64,000 nt of DNA from JAJZRJ01 sp040757055 (GCA_040757055.1 JBFLXY010000008.1:80328-144327), one strand, 5' to 3'. Shown: positions 35,901 through 43,843, counted from the stretch's first letter. The notes: generated by a model not told the origin, from the sequence alone. A program made the numbers and translations.

Positions 35901-37167
35901 GCTCTCGGTGCGCAGCGGGGCGGCCATCTCCATGCCCGGCATGATGTGCACCATCCACAACGTGGGCCTGAACGAGGAGATCGTGGCCGAGTTCGCCGCC
36001 CAGAGCGGGCAGGAGTATCTGGCCTGGGACAATTTCCGCCGTTTTTTGCAGTCCTGGGCCATGGGCCAGGGGGTGGCGCGGGAGATCTTCCAGAACCTGA
36101 TGGACGAGGCCAAGACCCGCCACGGCGTCCGCTACAAAAGGGATTTCACCGCCGCCCAGATGCAGGAGCTGGCCTTGGAATACCAGAAGAACATCCGCAC
36201 CATCGGCCTCGGCATCCCGGACGACCCCTGGCTGCAGCTCACCGGCGCGGTGGAGATGGTGCTCGCCTCCTGGCACGCGACCAAAACCAGGGAGTACCGG
36301 GCCCTGATGGACATCTCCGACGCATGGGGCACCGCGGTCATCATCCAGGCCATGGTCTTCGGCAACCTCGGCCCGGAATCGGGCAGCGGCGTGCTCTTCA
36401 CCGCCCACCCCTACCGCAAGGTGAGCCGGGTGGCCCTGTGGGGCGACTACGCCCCCGGCGACCAGGGCGAGGACATCGTCAGCGGCCTGGTCACCACCTA
36501 TCCCATCTCGGTGGAACAGGCGGAGATCGACGGCCGCGAGGCGGAGCAGACCCTGGAAAAGCGCTTCCCCCTTGTTTACGAGCGGCTGCTGGCCATTGCC
36601 CGTCGGCTGGTCTATGAAAAACGCTGGAATCCGCAGGAGATCGAATTCACCTTCGAGGGGCCGGCGGCCGAAGACCTCTTTCTGCTCCAGACCCGCGACA
36701 TGATCACCATCAAGAAGCAGGAAAGCTTCTTTGTCTTCGAGAACGCCCAGGCCCTGGAACCCCACGTCCTTGCCTACGGCATCGGGGTCTCGGGCAGCGC
36801 TCTGGCCGGCCGGGCGGTCTTTACCCGCGACAACATCGACCGGCTCAAGGCCGAGGACCCGGAGACCCCGCTGATCCTCATCCGCCAGGACACGGTGCCG
36901 GAGGACATCAAGGAGATCGCCATGGCCGAGGGGCTGCTCACCGCCCGCGGCGGCCAGACCTCCCACGCCTCGGTGGTGGCGACCCGGCTGGAAAAGACCT
37001 GCGTGGTCGGCTGCAACCGCCTCCAGGTCTACGAGACCGAGGAGTACGCCGAGGTGGGCGCAACCACCATCCGCTTCGGCGACCCCATCAGCATCGACGG
37101 CCGCACCGGCGCCCTGCTCACGGGCCGCCATCCGATCCGCAAGGAGATGCAGATTCTGCCCCTCTGA
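32920..37167 (+). CDS. large PPDK-like ATP-grasp/phosphohistidine protein
   Basis: A 1415-residue protein. The first 900 residues are helix-rich with no domain I recognise. Residues about 917-1250 match the nucleotide-binding part of pyruvate phosphate dikinase (ILLGNKGYNLTMLASEGMPV, SVRSGAAISMPGMMCTIHNV, TGAVEMVLASWHA); then comes the phosphohistidine domain with H1349 in GGQTSHASVVATR. The protein stops about 66 residues later, so the PEP-binding TIM barrel of true PPDK and PEP synthase is missing. It may phosphorylate another acceptor, or regulate. The ATG overlaps the mqsA stop. Homologues of unknown role occur in deltaproteobacteria. Confidence 0.8.
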   Translation: MTTEPTPPLDSDALRANLLETAVEEVVIAPEYEVLLAAVADYKGIHDALHEILLEISHPFRNWGMILPKLRSFVLKNLDHYRRHADGPVAAERFCSLFLAALADSAKNEALLHYGAEGLLAYLDKLVATLDCEGLARHNAALARSFDGIAALDDNLLLHIAQGHHPLRKIASQLLTTGEALPAAACLDLSSLTRLVHRVLLLNYTYWLTEEDPLPWFVAECGDLCEGWRAGKLFAAISHQQIRAHRDTVAAIAPDGSAEPLRRLLALPSHMEIVRLYKEIPEQLRDREAEAAGADRFAENRKLLFLFRIMDTKGLALIHEETLREINRSLVHLIRQQTFEEIERFLLTTLALLKANVRKYPHTSLQCIQVIGSEVFQRGNSRLVETFLWETMRFGFQYANFTGVNEEWQPIANPAHLANIRAWLSLVQQEPKWCSTLFSALIINLKLSGTCVKDTDLFQRDISELLNHPIEPIYNLAKQFAKLMPVFFNEIGAEGLLRDVSTDLDETHKRKDLLIHFLRKQSHVESSNLIVGFIEAIFLFWLNRDKAVLASYVPEEVLRQVAASGPYVDSLHTLTRRIWRLDHIHTVQDLLAWDDTRRRNYLAGQGDLPEGERRRFDLLVEMYKLCHQKYNLGTEELRHQLTQAIAAGFPEMEQLLADLEICDTFECLSAILDQLERLKKVILSEEKFAPKESIYHKRHIAVDIPSVYGRYQERKFDALSLTFRLENLANTYLERLPATVNLSIITKATFIHIIKCLRLYLRALAIDGIASRKLQTYMSLLMNSIGIKRFSYTQFLDIFRGLSEGVKDIIYTYYTNIHQNNLSIIIPQIGSQNLLPKYRGLWEERDVAGNTNRLSESFLRDLIATTFGLQHLDNFITRIHQTLERQREVLDKERLDLLMTYNPERAITFIQGRQARGGNLILLGNKGYNLTMLASEGMPVPPGFIVTTEIFRCWPVVKAFPRARDEFMAQLRMALEQLEERTGRRYSDPANPLLLSVRSGAAISMPGMMCTIHNVGLNEEIVAEFAAQSGQEYLAWDNFRRFLQSWAMGQGVAREIFQNLMDEAKTRHGVRYKRDFTAAQMQELALEYQKNIRTIGLGIPDDPWLQLTGAVEMVLASWHATKTREYRALMDISDAWGTAVIIQAMVFGNLGPESGSGVLFTAHPYRKVSRVALWGDYAPGDQGEDIVSGLVTTYPISVEQAEIDGREAEQTLEKRFPLVYERLLAIARRLVYEKRWNPQEIEFTFEGPAAEDLFLLQTRDMITIKKQESFFVFENAQALEPHVLAYGIGVSGSALAGRAVFTRDNIDRLKAEDPETPLILIRQDTVPEDIKEIAMAEGLLTARGGQTSHASVVATRLEKTCVVGCNRLQVYETEEYAEVGATTIRFGDPISIDGRTGALLTGRHPIRKEMQILPL

Positions 37168-37241
37168 TTTTTTTCTTTGTTTCCAAGAAGATAACCAGCC
37201 ATGCCGGCCGCCGCCGCTACCACTCTGTGGCACTTCGGTTG

Positions 37242-37270
37242 TTGACATACGCACATATCGTGCATAGTTG
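37242..37270 (+). promoter_or_regulatory. candidate promoter with dyad before the tandem small genes
   Basis: A perfect TTGACA at 37242-37247; the hexamer 17 bases on (TAGTTG) is a poor -10. Between them lies the dyad GCAC-ATATC-GTGC (37251-37263), which could be a regulator site. The first small gene starts about 75 bases downstream. Confidence 0.4.
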
Positions 37271-37345
37271 TTTGAATAAGAGAGGGGGTGTGCAGACACC
37301 TGCAGACCAACACACACATCGCTTCGCAGAAGCGGGGAGTAGACC

Positions 37346-37648
37346 ATGAACACCTTGGAATACTGCACCAACGTCGAACACGAACTGGCTGGCTGGCGCA
37401 ACAAGCTGGGTGAAATCGACCACAAGATCGAGGGACTTTCCTGCGGCGCCAAGGAGAAGATGCTGGGCAACATCGGGGAACTCCACATGATCATGGCGGA
37501 ACTCGATGACCGGATCACGGCGCTGAAGACCTCCTGCCCGACGGAATGGCACCCGGTGCGGGAGGAGATCAGCGAACGGCTCAAGGGGATTGGTGAGAAG
37601 TACACCTTTGCCACCAAGGAATTGGTCGACTACGACTTTGGCGGATAA
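37346..37648 (+). CDS. 100-residue helical protein, tandem paralogue 1
   Basis: A small soluble protein of unknown family. It is strongly helical with heptad-like spacing (DRITALKTSCPTEWHPVREE), has two cysteines (about C7 and near residue 64) in addition to one at about C33, and ends with the sequence YDFGG. The next gene encodes a protein of the same length that matches it along its whole length (EYC, KEKMLG, DLHM or ELHM, EL-DRI, CPT-W, YDFGG). GGGGAG precedes the ATG. No known function; the conserved C-terminal tail could be a recognition signal. Confidence 0.75.
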   Translation: MNTLEYCTNVEHELAGWRNKLGEIDHKIEGLSCGAKEKMLGNIGELHMIMAELDDRITALKTSCPTEWHPVREEISERLKGIGEKYTFATKELVDYDFGG

Positions 37649-37710
37649 CATCGGCTGAGCAAACCAGAAACCCAAAAAGCAGGCTTCCTCAAGGAAGCGG
37701 GGAGGATACC

Positions 37711-38013
37711 ATGAAAGCGAAAGAATACTGCCGGAGCGCAGAAATCGAACTCACCACCTGGAAGGCCAAGCTCTATGACGTGATCCGCAAGATCGACAGA
37801 CTGCCCACCGGAAACAAGGAAAAGATGCTCGGCACGGTGGAAGACCTCCACATGCTGGTCACCGAACTGGAAGACCGGATCGATCAGTTGCGGGTTGCCT
37901 GCCCCACCGACTGGAAGCCCGAGAAAGAGACGCTGGGCACCAAGATCGAGGATCTGGGCACCAAGGTCGATGTGATTGAAAAGGAGCTCTTTGCCTACGA
38001 TTTCGGTGGATAG
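37711..38013 (+). CDS. 100-residue helical protein, tandem paralogue 2
   Basis: The second copy, also 100 residues, with MKAKEYCRSAEIELTTWKAK at the start, NKEKMLGTVEDLHMLVTELE in the middle and ELFAYDFGG at the end. It lacks the third cysteine of its neighbour but keeps C7 and the CPTDW motif. The upstream sequence (AAGCGGGGAG before the ATG) repeats that of the first copy, so the duplication included the ribosome site. Both genes end at a strong terminator, which makes them a two-gene unit. Function unknown. Confidence 0.75.
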   Translation: MKAKEYCRSAEIELTTWKAKLYDVIRKIDRLPTGNKEKMLGTVEDLHMLVTELEDRIDQLRVACPTDWKPEKETLGTKIEDLGTKVDVIEKELFAYDFGG

Positions 38014-38038
38014 CTCGGGGCAAAAAATATGTCCATCA

Positions 38039-38063
38039 AGGCGGCGCAAGCCGCCTTTTTTTT
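38039..38063 (+). terminator. intrinsic terminator after the tandem small genes
   Basis: A perfect stem (38039-38045 with 38050-38056), tetraloop GCAA and a run of eight T residues (38056-38063). A textbook rho-independent terminator on the plus strand. Confidence 0.92.
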
Positions 38064-38075
38064 GCCCTCGCCGCC

Positions 38076-38084
38076 TGCTACAAT
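38076..38084 (+). promoter_or_regulatory. extended -10 element of the DUF523 gene
   Basis: TG at 38076-38077, one base, then TACAAT at 38079-38084, an extended -10 pattern. It ends six bases before the ATG at 38091, so the mRNA probably starts at the ATG. No good -35 is visible because the terminator T-run occupies that place. Confidence 0.5.
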
Positions 38085-38090
38085 GGCCCC

Positions 38091-39041
38091 ATGGACTCCC
38101 CCCTCAAGCTCGGCATCAGCGCCTGCCTCCTTGGCCAGCCGGTGCGCTACGACGGCGGCCACAAGCTCGACCCCTTCCTGGCCGAGACCCTCGGCCAATT
38201 CGTCACCTTTGTCCCGGTCTGCCCGGAAACCGAATGCGGCCTCGGTGTACCCCGCGAGGTGATGCGCCTCATTGGCGATCCGGCCTCGCCGCGCCTTGTG
38301 ACCAGCCACACCGGGGTGGACCTCACCGACCGGATGACCCGATGGGCTGCCCAACGGGTGGAACAATTGGCCAGGGAAGACCTCTGCGGCTTCATCTTCA
38401 AGAGCCGCTCGCCTTCGAGCGGCATGGAGCGGGTCAAGGTCTATGCCGGCGAAGGGGCGCCGGTCAAAAAGGGGGTGGGCCTCTTTGCCAGGGCCTTTAT
38501 GGACCGCCTGCCGCTGCTGCCGGTGGAGGATGAGGGCCGCCTCCACGACCCGGTGCTGCGGGAAAACTTCATCACCCGCATCTTCGTGCTCCGGCGCTGG
38601 CGCGACCTGCTGGCCGCCGGCAAAAGCCGCGGCGGGCTGGTGGTCTTCCACACCCGCCACAAGCTCCTGCTCCTCAGCCACAGCGAAAAGCACTATCGCG
38701 CCATGGGCAAACTGGTGGCCGCGGCCAAGTCCCTGCCGCCGGAGGCCCTCTTTTCCCAGTACGAGGCCCTGCTCCTGGAGGCGTTGCGCCTCAAGAGTAC
38801 GGTGGCCAAGCAGGGCAACGTGCTGCTCCACGCCCTGGGCTACTTCAAAACCGTGCTCAGCCGCGACGAAAAGCAGGAGATGGTCGAGATCATCGACCGC
38901 TACCGCCAGGAACTGGTGCCGCTCATCGTGCCCATCACCCTCCTGAACCACTATGTGCGCAAATACCAGGAACCTTACCTGGCGGACCAGGTCTATCTCA
39001 ACCCCCACCCCGTGGAGCTCAAGCTCCGCAACCATGTCTAG
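38091..39041 (+). CDS. DUF523/DUF1722 protein (YbgA-like, TudS-like N-terminus)
   Basis: A 316-residue fusion. The N-terminal DUF523 domain (about 1-150) has the cysteines ISACLLGQPVRYDGGHK, VCPETECGLGVPRE and LCGFIFKSRSPSSG, which in the related desulfurase TudS hold an iron-sulfur cluster; the C-terminal DUF1722 domain (about 185-305) has FHTRHKLLLLSHSEKHYR and GNVLLHALGYFK. YbgA of E. coli, next to the photolyase gene, has DUF1722 only. The enzymatic role of the fusion is unknown. It overlaps the lipocalin gene by eight bases. The ATG follows a -10 element directly, without ribosome site. Confidence 0.9.
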   Translation: MDSPLKLGISACLLGQPVRYDGGHKLDPFLAETLGQFVTFVPVCPETECGLGVPREVMRLIGDPASPRLVTSHTGVDLTDRMTRWAAQRVEQLAREDLCGFIFKSRSPSSGMERVKVYAGEGAPVKKGVGLFARAFMDRLPLLPVEDEGRLHDPVLRENFITRIFVLRRWRDLLAAGKSRGGLVVFHTRHKLLLLSHSEKHYRAMGKLVAAAKSLPPEALFSQYEALLLEALRLKSTVAKQGNVLLHALGYFKTVLSRDEKQEMVEIIDRYRQELVPLIVPITLLNHYVRKYQEPYLADQVYLNPHPVELKLRNHV

Positions 39042-39579
39042 ACGCCGCCTCGCCGTACTCCTGCTGGCGCTGCTCCTTGCAGGCGGCTGCGCCGGCCGCC
39101 CCCTGCCGCCGCCTGCCACGGTGCCGACGGTGGACCTTGCCCGCTACAGCGGCACCTGGTACGAACTGGCCCGGCTGCCCATGTGGTTCCAGCGGGTCTG
39201 CCTGCAGTCGCAGGCCGAATACGCGGTGTTGACGGAAACGACCATGGCGGTGCGCAACACCTGCCCCACGTCCGAGGGCGGCCGCAAGGAGGCGCGCGGC
39301 GTCGCCTCGGTGGTCGGTGCAACGAGCAACGCCAAGCTCACCGTGCGCTTCGACAACTGGTTCTCCCGCCTCTTTCCTTGGCTCACCACGGGCGACTATT
39401 GGATTCTGGACCTTGACCCCGGCTACCGCACCGCCATTGTCGGCACCCCGGACCGGCGGTTTCTGTGGATCCTTGCGCGCACCCCGGCGGTGGAGCCGGA
39501 GACCTTCCGCCGCCTGGTGGAGCAGGCCCGCACGCAAGGCTTTCCCACAGACGAGCTGCTGCGCTTCAACCCCGAATAG
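39034..39579 (+). CDS. blc: outer-membrane lipocalin (Blc type) lipoprotein
   Basis: A 181-residue lipocalin. A basic start and hydrophobic stretch lead to the lipobox LLLAGGC with C19, so it should be a lipoprotein. The lipocalin motif GTWYELARLPMWFQ is followed by TVRFDNW, GDYWILDLDPGYRTAIVGTP and ILARTPAV, a complete Blc pattern. Blc proteins bind lysophospholipids and fatty acids and are stress-induced. The start lies inside the end of the upstream DUF523/DUF1722 gene (eight-base overlap), and the end converges with uvsE, overlapping it by 14 bases. Confidence 0.92.
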   Translation: MSRRRLAVLLLALLLAGGCAGRPLPPPATVPTVDLARYSGTWYELARLPMWFQRVCLQSQAEYAVLTETTMAVRNTCPTSEGGRKEARGVASVVGATSNAKLTVRFDNWFSRLFPWLTTGDYWILDLDPGYRTAIVGTPDRRFLWILARTPAVEPETFRRLVEQARTQGFPTDELLRFNPE

Positions 39580-40489
39580 GCCGCGCGCCCAGGGCCGCCA
39601 TCAACCTCACCACAGCCAGTTCCTTGGCCTTGGCCTCGACATCCACGGTGACATCGCAACCAAGCTCCTGCCAGCAGGCCGGAAAATCCGCCGGGTCGAT
39701 ACAGTCGGCATGGGGTTTGGGGTCTCCTCCCTGCCAGCCGTTCTTGGGCGAGGAGAGGTGAAACCAGGGCTCGCGGCCCAGCCGCTGCCAGCTCGCCGCC
39801 GCCCGTTGGCTCGCCTCCTCCACCGAGAGGGTGTCCGGAAGGCAGCGGTGGTGGTGGACATCATAGACAAAGGGGATGCCCAGCTCTTTGCAGAGGGGCA
39901 ACAGGTCCGCCGGGGCATAGGTGTGGTCGTCGTTTTCCAGGGCGAGGCGCTGTTGCACCCCGTCCGACAGGGTGGCAAAGGCGGCGGCAAAACGGGCCAG
40001 GGCCGCCCCCTTGTCGCCATAGCCGCCGCCCGCATGAAGGGTGATCACCTCGGCGCCGATCTGCTCGGCCAAAAAGCCATGGTATTCCAGTTCCCGCCGG
40101 GCATTGGCCACCACCTCGGCCCGTGGCGAGGAGAGGACCACGAACTGGTCCGGATGGAGGCTCAGACGGATATGGTGTTTCCGGCCAAACTCCCGGACCT
40201 GGCCCAACACCGCGGCGATCTCTGCGGCCTCCGGCAGGTCGGCCAGGGTATACCCCACCTCCGGGTGGGTAAAGCGGGGAAAAAGCGGCGAGGTAACGCG
40301 GAAGGCCCCGATGCCCCGCCGCTGCACCGCCTGGAGGGCCAGCCGCAGGTTCTCGGCGTTGGCGAGACAAAGGGCGGAGAGGGCACAAAGCTGCGCCTGC
40401 CGCTCCCGGCCGGCCAAGGCCTTGGCCGTGGTGGTGCGGAAACGGATCGGTTCCTCCGTAAAGAGGCAGCAGAGACCAAAACGGATCAT
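39566..40489 (-). CDS. uvsE: UV damage endonuclease UvsE
   Basis: A 307-residue TIM-barrel endonuclease that nicks DNA 5' of UV photoproducts. Family blocks: MIRFGLCCLF at the start, RISPLFPR-type motif as RVTSPLFPRFTHPEVGY, LSLHPDQFVVLSSPR, LENDDHTYAPADLLPLC and FVYDVHHHRCLPD with metal-binding histidines and acids. I chose the ATG at 40489; farther upstream the frame is open but shows no UvsE sequence. A TTTAAT hexamer lies six bases before this ATG on the minus strand, so a leaderless mRNA is possible. It is divergent from the SDR-DUF2867 gene and belongs with the neighbouring stress genes. Confidence 0.92.
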   Translation of the reverse strand: MIRFGLCCLFTEEPIRFRTTTAKALAGRERQAQLCALSALCLANAENLRLALQAVQRRGIGAFRVTSPLFPRFTHPEVGYTLADLPEAAEIAAVLGQVREFGRKHHIRLSLHPDQFVVLSSPRAEVVANARRELEYHGFLAEQIGAEVITLHAGGGYGDKGAALARFAAAFATLSDGVQQRLALENDDHTYAPADLLPLCKELGIPFVYDVHHHRCLPDTLSVEEASQRAAASWQRLGREPWFHLSSPKNGWQGGDPKPHADCIDPADFPACWQELGCDVTVDVEAKAKELAVVRLMAALGARPIRG

Positions 40490-40567
40490 GGTCCCATTAA
40501 AACCCACCGGCTCGCCCCGGGCCATTTTTTTCTTCATCCCCGAAAACAGAGGGCGTAAACTAAAAAT

Positions 40568-42070
40568 ATGGAGACTCCGATCACACCTTCCGGCCCACCC
40601 CCCCGGGTACTCATCACCGGCGCCACCGGCTACATCGGCCGGCGCCTCAAGGAAAAACTGCTGGCCGATGGCCACTGCACCGTCCGGCTCCTGGTTCGCA
40701 ACCGCAACAAGGTGCGGCCCGCGGTGATGGCTCGGGTCGAGATCGTCGAGGGCGACACCTTCCACCCGGAGGCGCTTGATCGGGCCCTGGCCGGGGTCGA
40801 GACCGCCTACTATCTCATCCACTCCATGGGCGCAGGCCCGGAATATGACCGGCTGGACCGGGAGAGCGCCACCAACTTCCGCGACGCCGCCATCCGCCAG
40901 GGGGTCAAACGCATCGTCTATCTCGGCGGCCTCGGGGTAAAGGAAACCGCCAGCAAACACCTCGCCAGCCGCATCGAGACCGGCGAGATCCTCTCGGCCC
41001 GGCCAGCGCAGATCCAGACCCTCTGGTTCCGGGCCGGGGTCATCATCGGCTCCGGCTCCGCCAGCTTCGAGATCATCCGCCACCTGGTGCAGAAACTGCC
41101 GCTCATGATCACCCCGCGCTGGGTCACCACCAAGACCCAGCCCATCGCGGTGGACGATGTGCTCGCCTATCTTGCCGCCGCCCTTACCCTGACCAGCCAC
41201 GCCAATCTGGTGATCGACATCGGCGGGGCCAGGACCACCTTCCGGGAGATGCTGCTGCGGGCCGCCAAGGTCATGGGACTCCGGCGGTTCATTCTGCCGG
41301 TGCCGGTGCTCTCGCCGCGCCTCTCCTCCTGCTGGCTGGTGCTGCTGACCCCGGTGCCCTATGCCATTGCCGCGGCCCTGGTGGAGGGGCTCAAGTCGGA
41401 GACCGTGGCCCAGGACGACCATGCCCGCCGCTTCTTCCCGCAGATCCGGCCGGTCTCCTACGAGGATGCGGTGCGGCTCGCGCTGGCCGAGATCGAGCAG
41501 AACCAGGTGGTGAGCCGCTGGTGCGACAGCAGCGCCGGGGCTGCCTGCGACATCGAGGGAGAGGACGATCTCGCCAGCGCCATTCTCCGCGACCGCCGAG
41601 TTGTTCCTCTGGGCGACCTCTCACCGGCTGCGGTCTATGCCGCTGCCACCGCCATCGGCGGCGAACAGGGTTGGTTCACCTACAACATCCTCTGGCGCCT
41701 GCGCGGCCTCATCGATAAGGCGGTCGGGGGCTACGGGCTCAACCGCGGCCGCCGCGACCCGAAGGAGTTGCGGATCGGCGATGCCCTCGATTTCTGGAAG
41801 GTGGCGGACCTCAAGCCCGGAAAGCGGGTGCTGCTGGCGGCGCAGATGAAGCTGCCGGGCAAGGCGTGGCTCGAATTCGATATCCAGGAGGGCCAGCTCA
41901 CGCAAACCGCCCACTTTTACCCCAGCGGCCTCTGGGGCCGGCTCTATTGGTATGCGGTGCTGCCGTTCCACCACCTGGTTTTCAGCAACCTGGCCAGGAG
42001 CATCGTGGCGCAGGCCCGGCAGCTCCATGCGCCAGCCCCACAACAGAGCAAGGAGGCAGCACCGCTATGA
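40568..42070 (+). CDS. NAD(P)-binding SDR protein with DUF2867 domain
   Basis: A 500-residue protein. The N-terminal 300 residues are an atypical short-chain dehydrogenase (VLITGATGYIGRRLKEKL, AYYLIHSMGAG, KRIVYLGGLG); the C-terminal 150 residues are DUF2867 (KELRIGDALDFWKVADLKPG, LRAQMKLPG-like LLAAQMKLPGKAWLEFDI, YPSGLWGRLYWYAVLPFH). Substrate unknown. Such proteins recur next to photolyase, lipocalin and DUF523 genes in light-response clusters. TAAACT ends six bases before the ATG and no ribosome site is seen, again suggesting a leaderless transcript. The stop overlaps the alanine dehydrogenase start (ATGA). Confidence 0.9.
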   Translation: METPITPSGPPPRVLITGATGYIGRRLKEKLLADGHCTVRLLVRNRNKVRPAVMARVEIVEGDTFHPEALDRALAGVETAYYLIHSMGAGPEYDRLDRESATNFRDAAIRQGVKRIVYLGGLGVKETASKHLASRIETGEILSARPAQIQTLWFRAGVIIGSGSASFEIIRHLVQKLPLMITPRWVTTKTQPIAVDDVLAYLAAALTLTSHANLVIDIGGARTTFREMLLRAAKVMGLRRFILPVPVLSPRLSSCWLVLLTPVPYAIAAALVEGLKSETVAQDDHARRFFPQIRPVSYEDAVRLALAEIEQNQVVSRWCDSSAGAACDIEGEDDLASAILRDRRVVPLGDLSPAAVYAAATAIGGEQGWFTYNILWRLRGLIDKAVGGYGLNRGRRDPKELRIGDALDFWKVADLKPGKRVLLAAQMKLPGKAWLEFDIQEGQLTQTAHFYPSGLWGRLYWYAVLPFHHLVFSNLARSIVAQARQLHAPAPQQSKEAAPL

Positions 42071-43173
42071 TCATCGGCGTTCCCAGGGAGATCAAGGACA
42101 AAGAGTTCCGGGTCGGCATCGTGCCGGCCGGGGTCAAGGCGCTCACCGCCGCAGGCCACAGGGTGGTGGTCGAGTCCGGGGCCGGACTCGGCAGCGGGAT
42201 TGGCGACGAGGAGTACCGGGCCGCCGGGGCCGAGATCCTCCCCGATGCGGCGGCGGTCTATGGCCAGGCGGCGATGATCATGAAGGTCAAGGAGCCGCTG
42301 CCGCCGGAATACCCGCTGCTCCGCGAGGGACAGATCCTCTACACCTACCTCCACCTAGCACCGCTGCCGGAACTGACCCAGGTGCTGCTCGACGCCAAGA
42401 TCATCGGCATCGCCTACGAGACCATCGAATTGGCCGACGGCTCACTACCACTGCTCACCCCCATGAGCCAGGTGGCAGGGCGCATGGCGGTGCAGGTCGG
42501 CGCCCATTTCCTCGAAAAGGAACAGGGCGGCCGCGGGGTTTTGCTGGGCGGGGTGCCGGGGGTGGCGCCGGGGAAGGTGGTGATTCTGGGCAGCGGCACC
42601 GTGGCCACCCACGCGGCGCAGATGGCGCTGGGCCTTGGCGCCCAGGTCATCATGCTGGGCCGCAATGCCAGGCGCCTTTCGGAACTCGACCTCGCCTTTG
42701 GCGGCCGCCTTGTCACCGTGGCCAGCAGCCAGCACAATATCGAGCAAGAACTCGCCGCTGCGGACGTGGTGGTGGGCGGGGTGCTGGTAACCGGCGGCAG
42801 AGCGCCCAAGCTCATCACCAGGAAGATGCTCGGCCTCATGCAGCCCGGCGCGGTGATCGTCGATGTCGCCATCGACCAGGGTGGCTGCGCCGAGACCTCG
42901 CACCCCACCACCCATTCCAACCCGGTCTTCACGGTGGATGGCATCCTCCACTACTGCGTGGCCAACATGCCGGGCGCCGTACCCCGCACCTCCACCTTTG
43001 CCCTCACCAACGCCACCCTGCCCTATGCCGTGAAAATCGCCACCCTGGGCGTGGATGCCGCCGCCCGGCAGGACCAGGCCCTTGCCCGCGGCATCAATGT
43101 GTACAAAGGGAAGCTCACCAGCCGGGAGGTGGCGGAATCGCAGGGCCGGGGGTGGGAGGAACTCGCGTTCTGA
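42067..43173 (+). CDS. ald: alanine dehydrogenase
   Basis: A 368-residue NAD-dependent enzyme for the reversible conversion of L-alanine to pyruvate and ammonia. Landmarks: MIIGVPREIKDKEFRVGIVP, ESGAGLGSGIGDEEY, MKVKEPL, the Rossmann motif VVILGSGTVATHAAQMALGL and VDVAIDQGGCAETSHPTTHS. Typical length. It starts inside the stop of the SDR-DUF2867 gene, so the two are translated together; the reason is unclear. It ends ten bases before a convergent methyltransferase-like gene. Confidence 0.96.
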   Translation: MIIGVPREIKDKEFRVGIVPAGVKALTAAGHRVVVESGAGLGSGIGDEEYRAAGAEILPDAAAVYGQAAMIMKVKEPLPPEYPLLREGQILYTYLHLAPLPELTQVLLDAKIIGIAYETIELADGSLPLLTPMSQVAGRMAVQVGAHFLEKEQGGRGVLLGGVPGVAPGKVVILGSGTVATHAAQMALGLGAQVIMLGRNARRLSELDLAFGGRLVTVASSQHNIEQELAAADVVVGGVLVTGGRAPKLITRKMLGLMQPGAVIVDVAIDQGGCAETSHPTTHSNPVFTVDGILHYCVANMPGAVPRTSTFALTNATLPYAVKIATLGVDAAARQDQALARGINVYKGKLTSREVAESQGRGWEELAF

Positions 43174-43182
43174 TCCGCGGCC

Positions 43183-43803
43183 TCACGGCACCCGGAAGAG
43201 GACCGGCAGCACCCCCATGTGCTGCAGGCGTTCGATGAAATGGAAAGCCAGGTAGAGCCAGATGAACATGGTGGCCTCCAGCAGGGAGCGCCGGTAGACC
43301 CGGACATTGACCTGATACACCTCCGGCTCGCGCAGAAGGCGCCAGTTCGGGATAAAACGCGGCACCCGGCGCAGATAGTCGGCATAGGCCGCGCCGAACC
43401 TTGCCAGAAGAAATCGTTCCTCCGACCGGACCACAAAGGGGTAATAGACCAGAAAAACCAGCGGCGCAAGCGCCAGGATCAGCAGATTCTCCGAAACCAG
43501 CCCCATGCCCACCACGCCGATGAAGCTGAAAAGATAGAGGGGGTTGCGGACCATGGCATACGGACCGCTCTCGATCACCACCTCATCCTTGTAGCCGCTG
43601 GCATAGACCGAGGCCCACAGACGGCCGAAGGTGCAGACCACGATCAGCACCAGGCCCGCGGCCTCGAAGAACAGGTCGATAAGGCTGTCCCGCGCCCAGG
43701 AGTGGGTGGTGAAGAGCAGCAGAAACAGAAAGGCGGCAATGAGCGCCCACGAAATACCATTTCGATATCGCTGGGACCAGGTCAGGCCGGGCAATGTGGT
43801 CAT
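43183..43803 (-). CDS. isoprenylcysteine methyltransferase-like membrane protein
   Basis: A 206-residue membrane protein with about five hydrophobic segments and the PEMT/ICMT signature ESGPYAMVRNPLYLFSFIGV and VRSEERFLLARFGAAYADY, YxxxVPRFIP. Members methylate phospholipids or small thiols with S-adenosylmethionine; bacterial substrates are mostly unknown. The C-terminal region includes one further helix (TMFIWLYLAFHFIERL). It lies 40 bases after the TauE gene on the same strand, so the two may be co-transcribed. Confidence 0.8.
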   Translation of the reverse strand: MTTLPGLTWSQRYRNGISWALIAAFLFLLLFTTHSWARDSLIDLFFEAAGLVLIVVCTFGRLWASVYASGYKDEVVIESGPYAMVRNPLYLFSFIGVVGMGLVSENLLILALAPLVFLVYYPFVVRSEERFLLARFGAAYADYLRRVPRFIPNWRLLREPEVYQVNVRVYRRSLLEATMFIWLYLAFHFIERLQHMGVLPVLFRVP

Positions 43804-43843
43804 CTTCTCTGATTTCCTTTGTGGTTGTCTGTTCCGAAGGTTG

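Noticed and set aside
35101..37617. 838-codon open frame on the minus strand
   Set aside because: Antisense to the dikinase-like gene and the first small paralogue.
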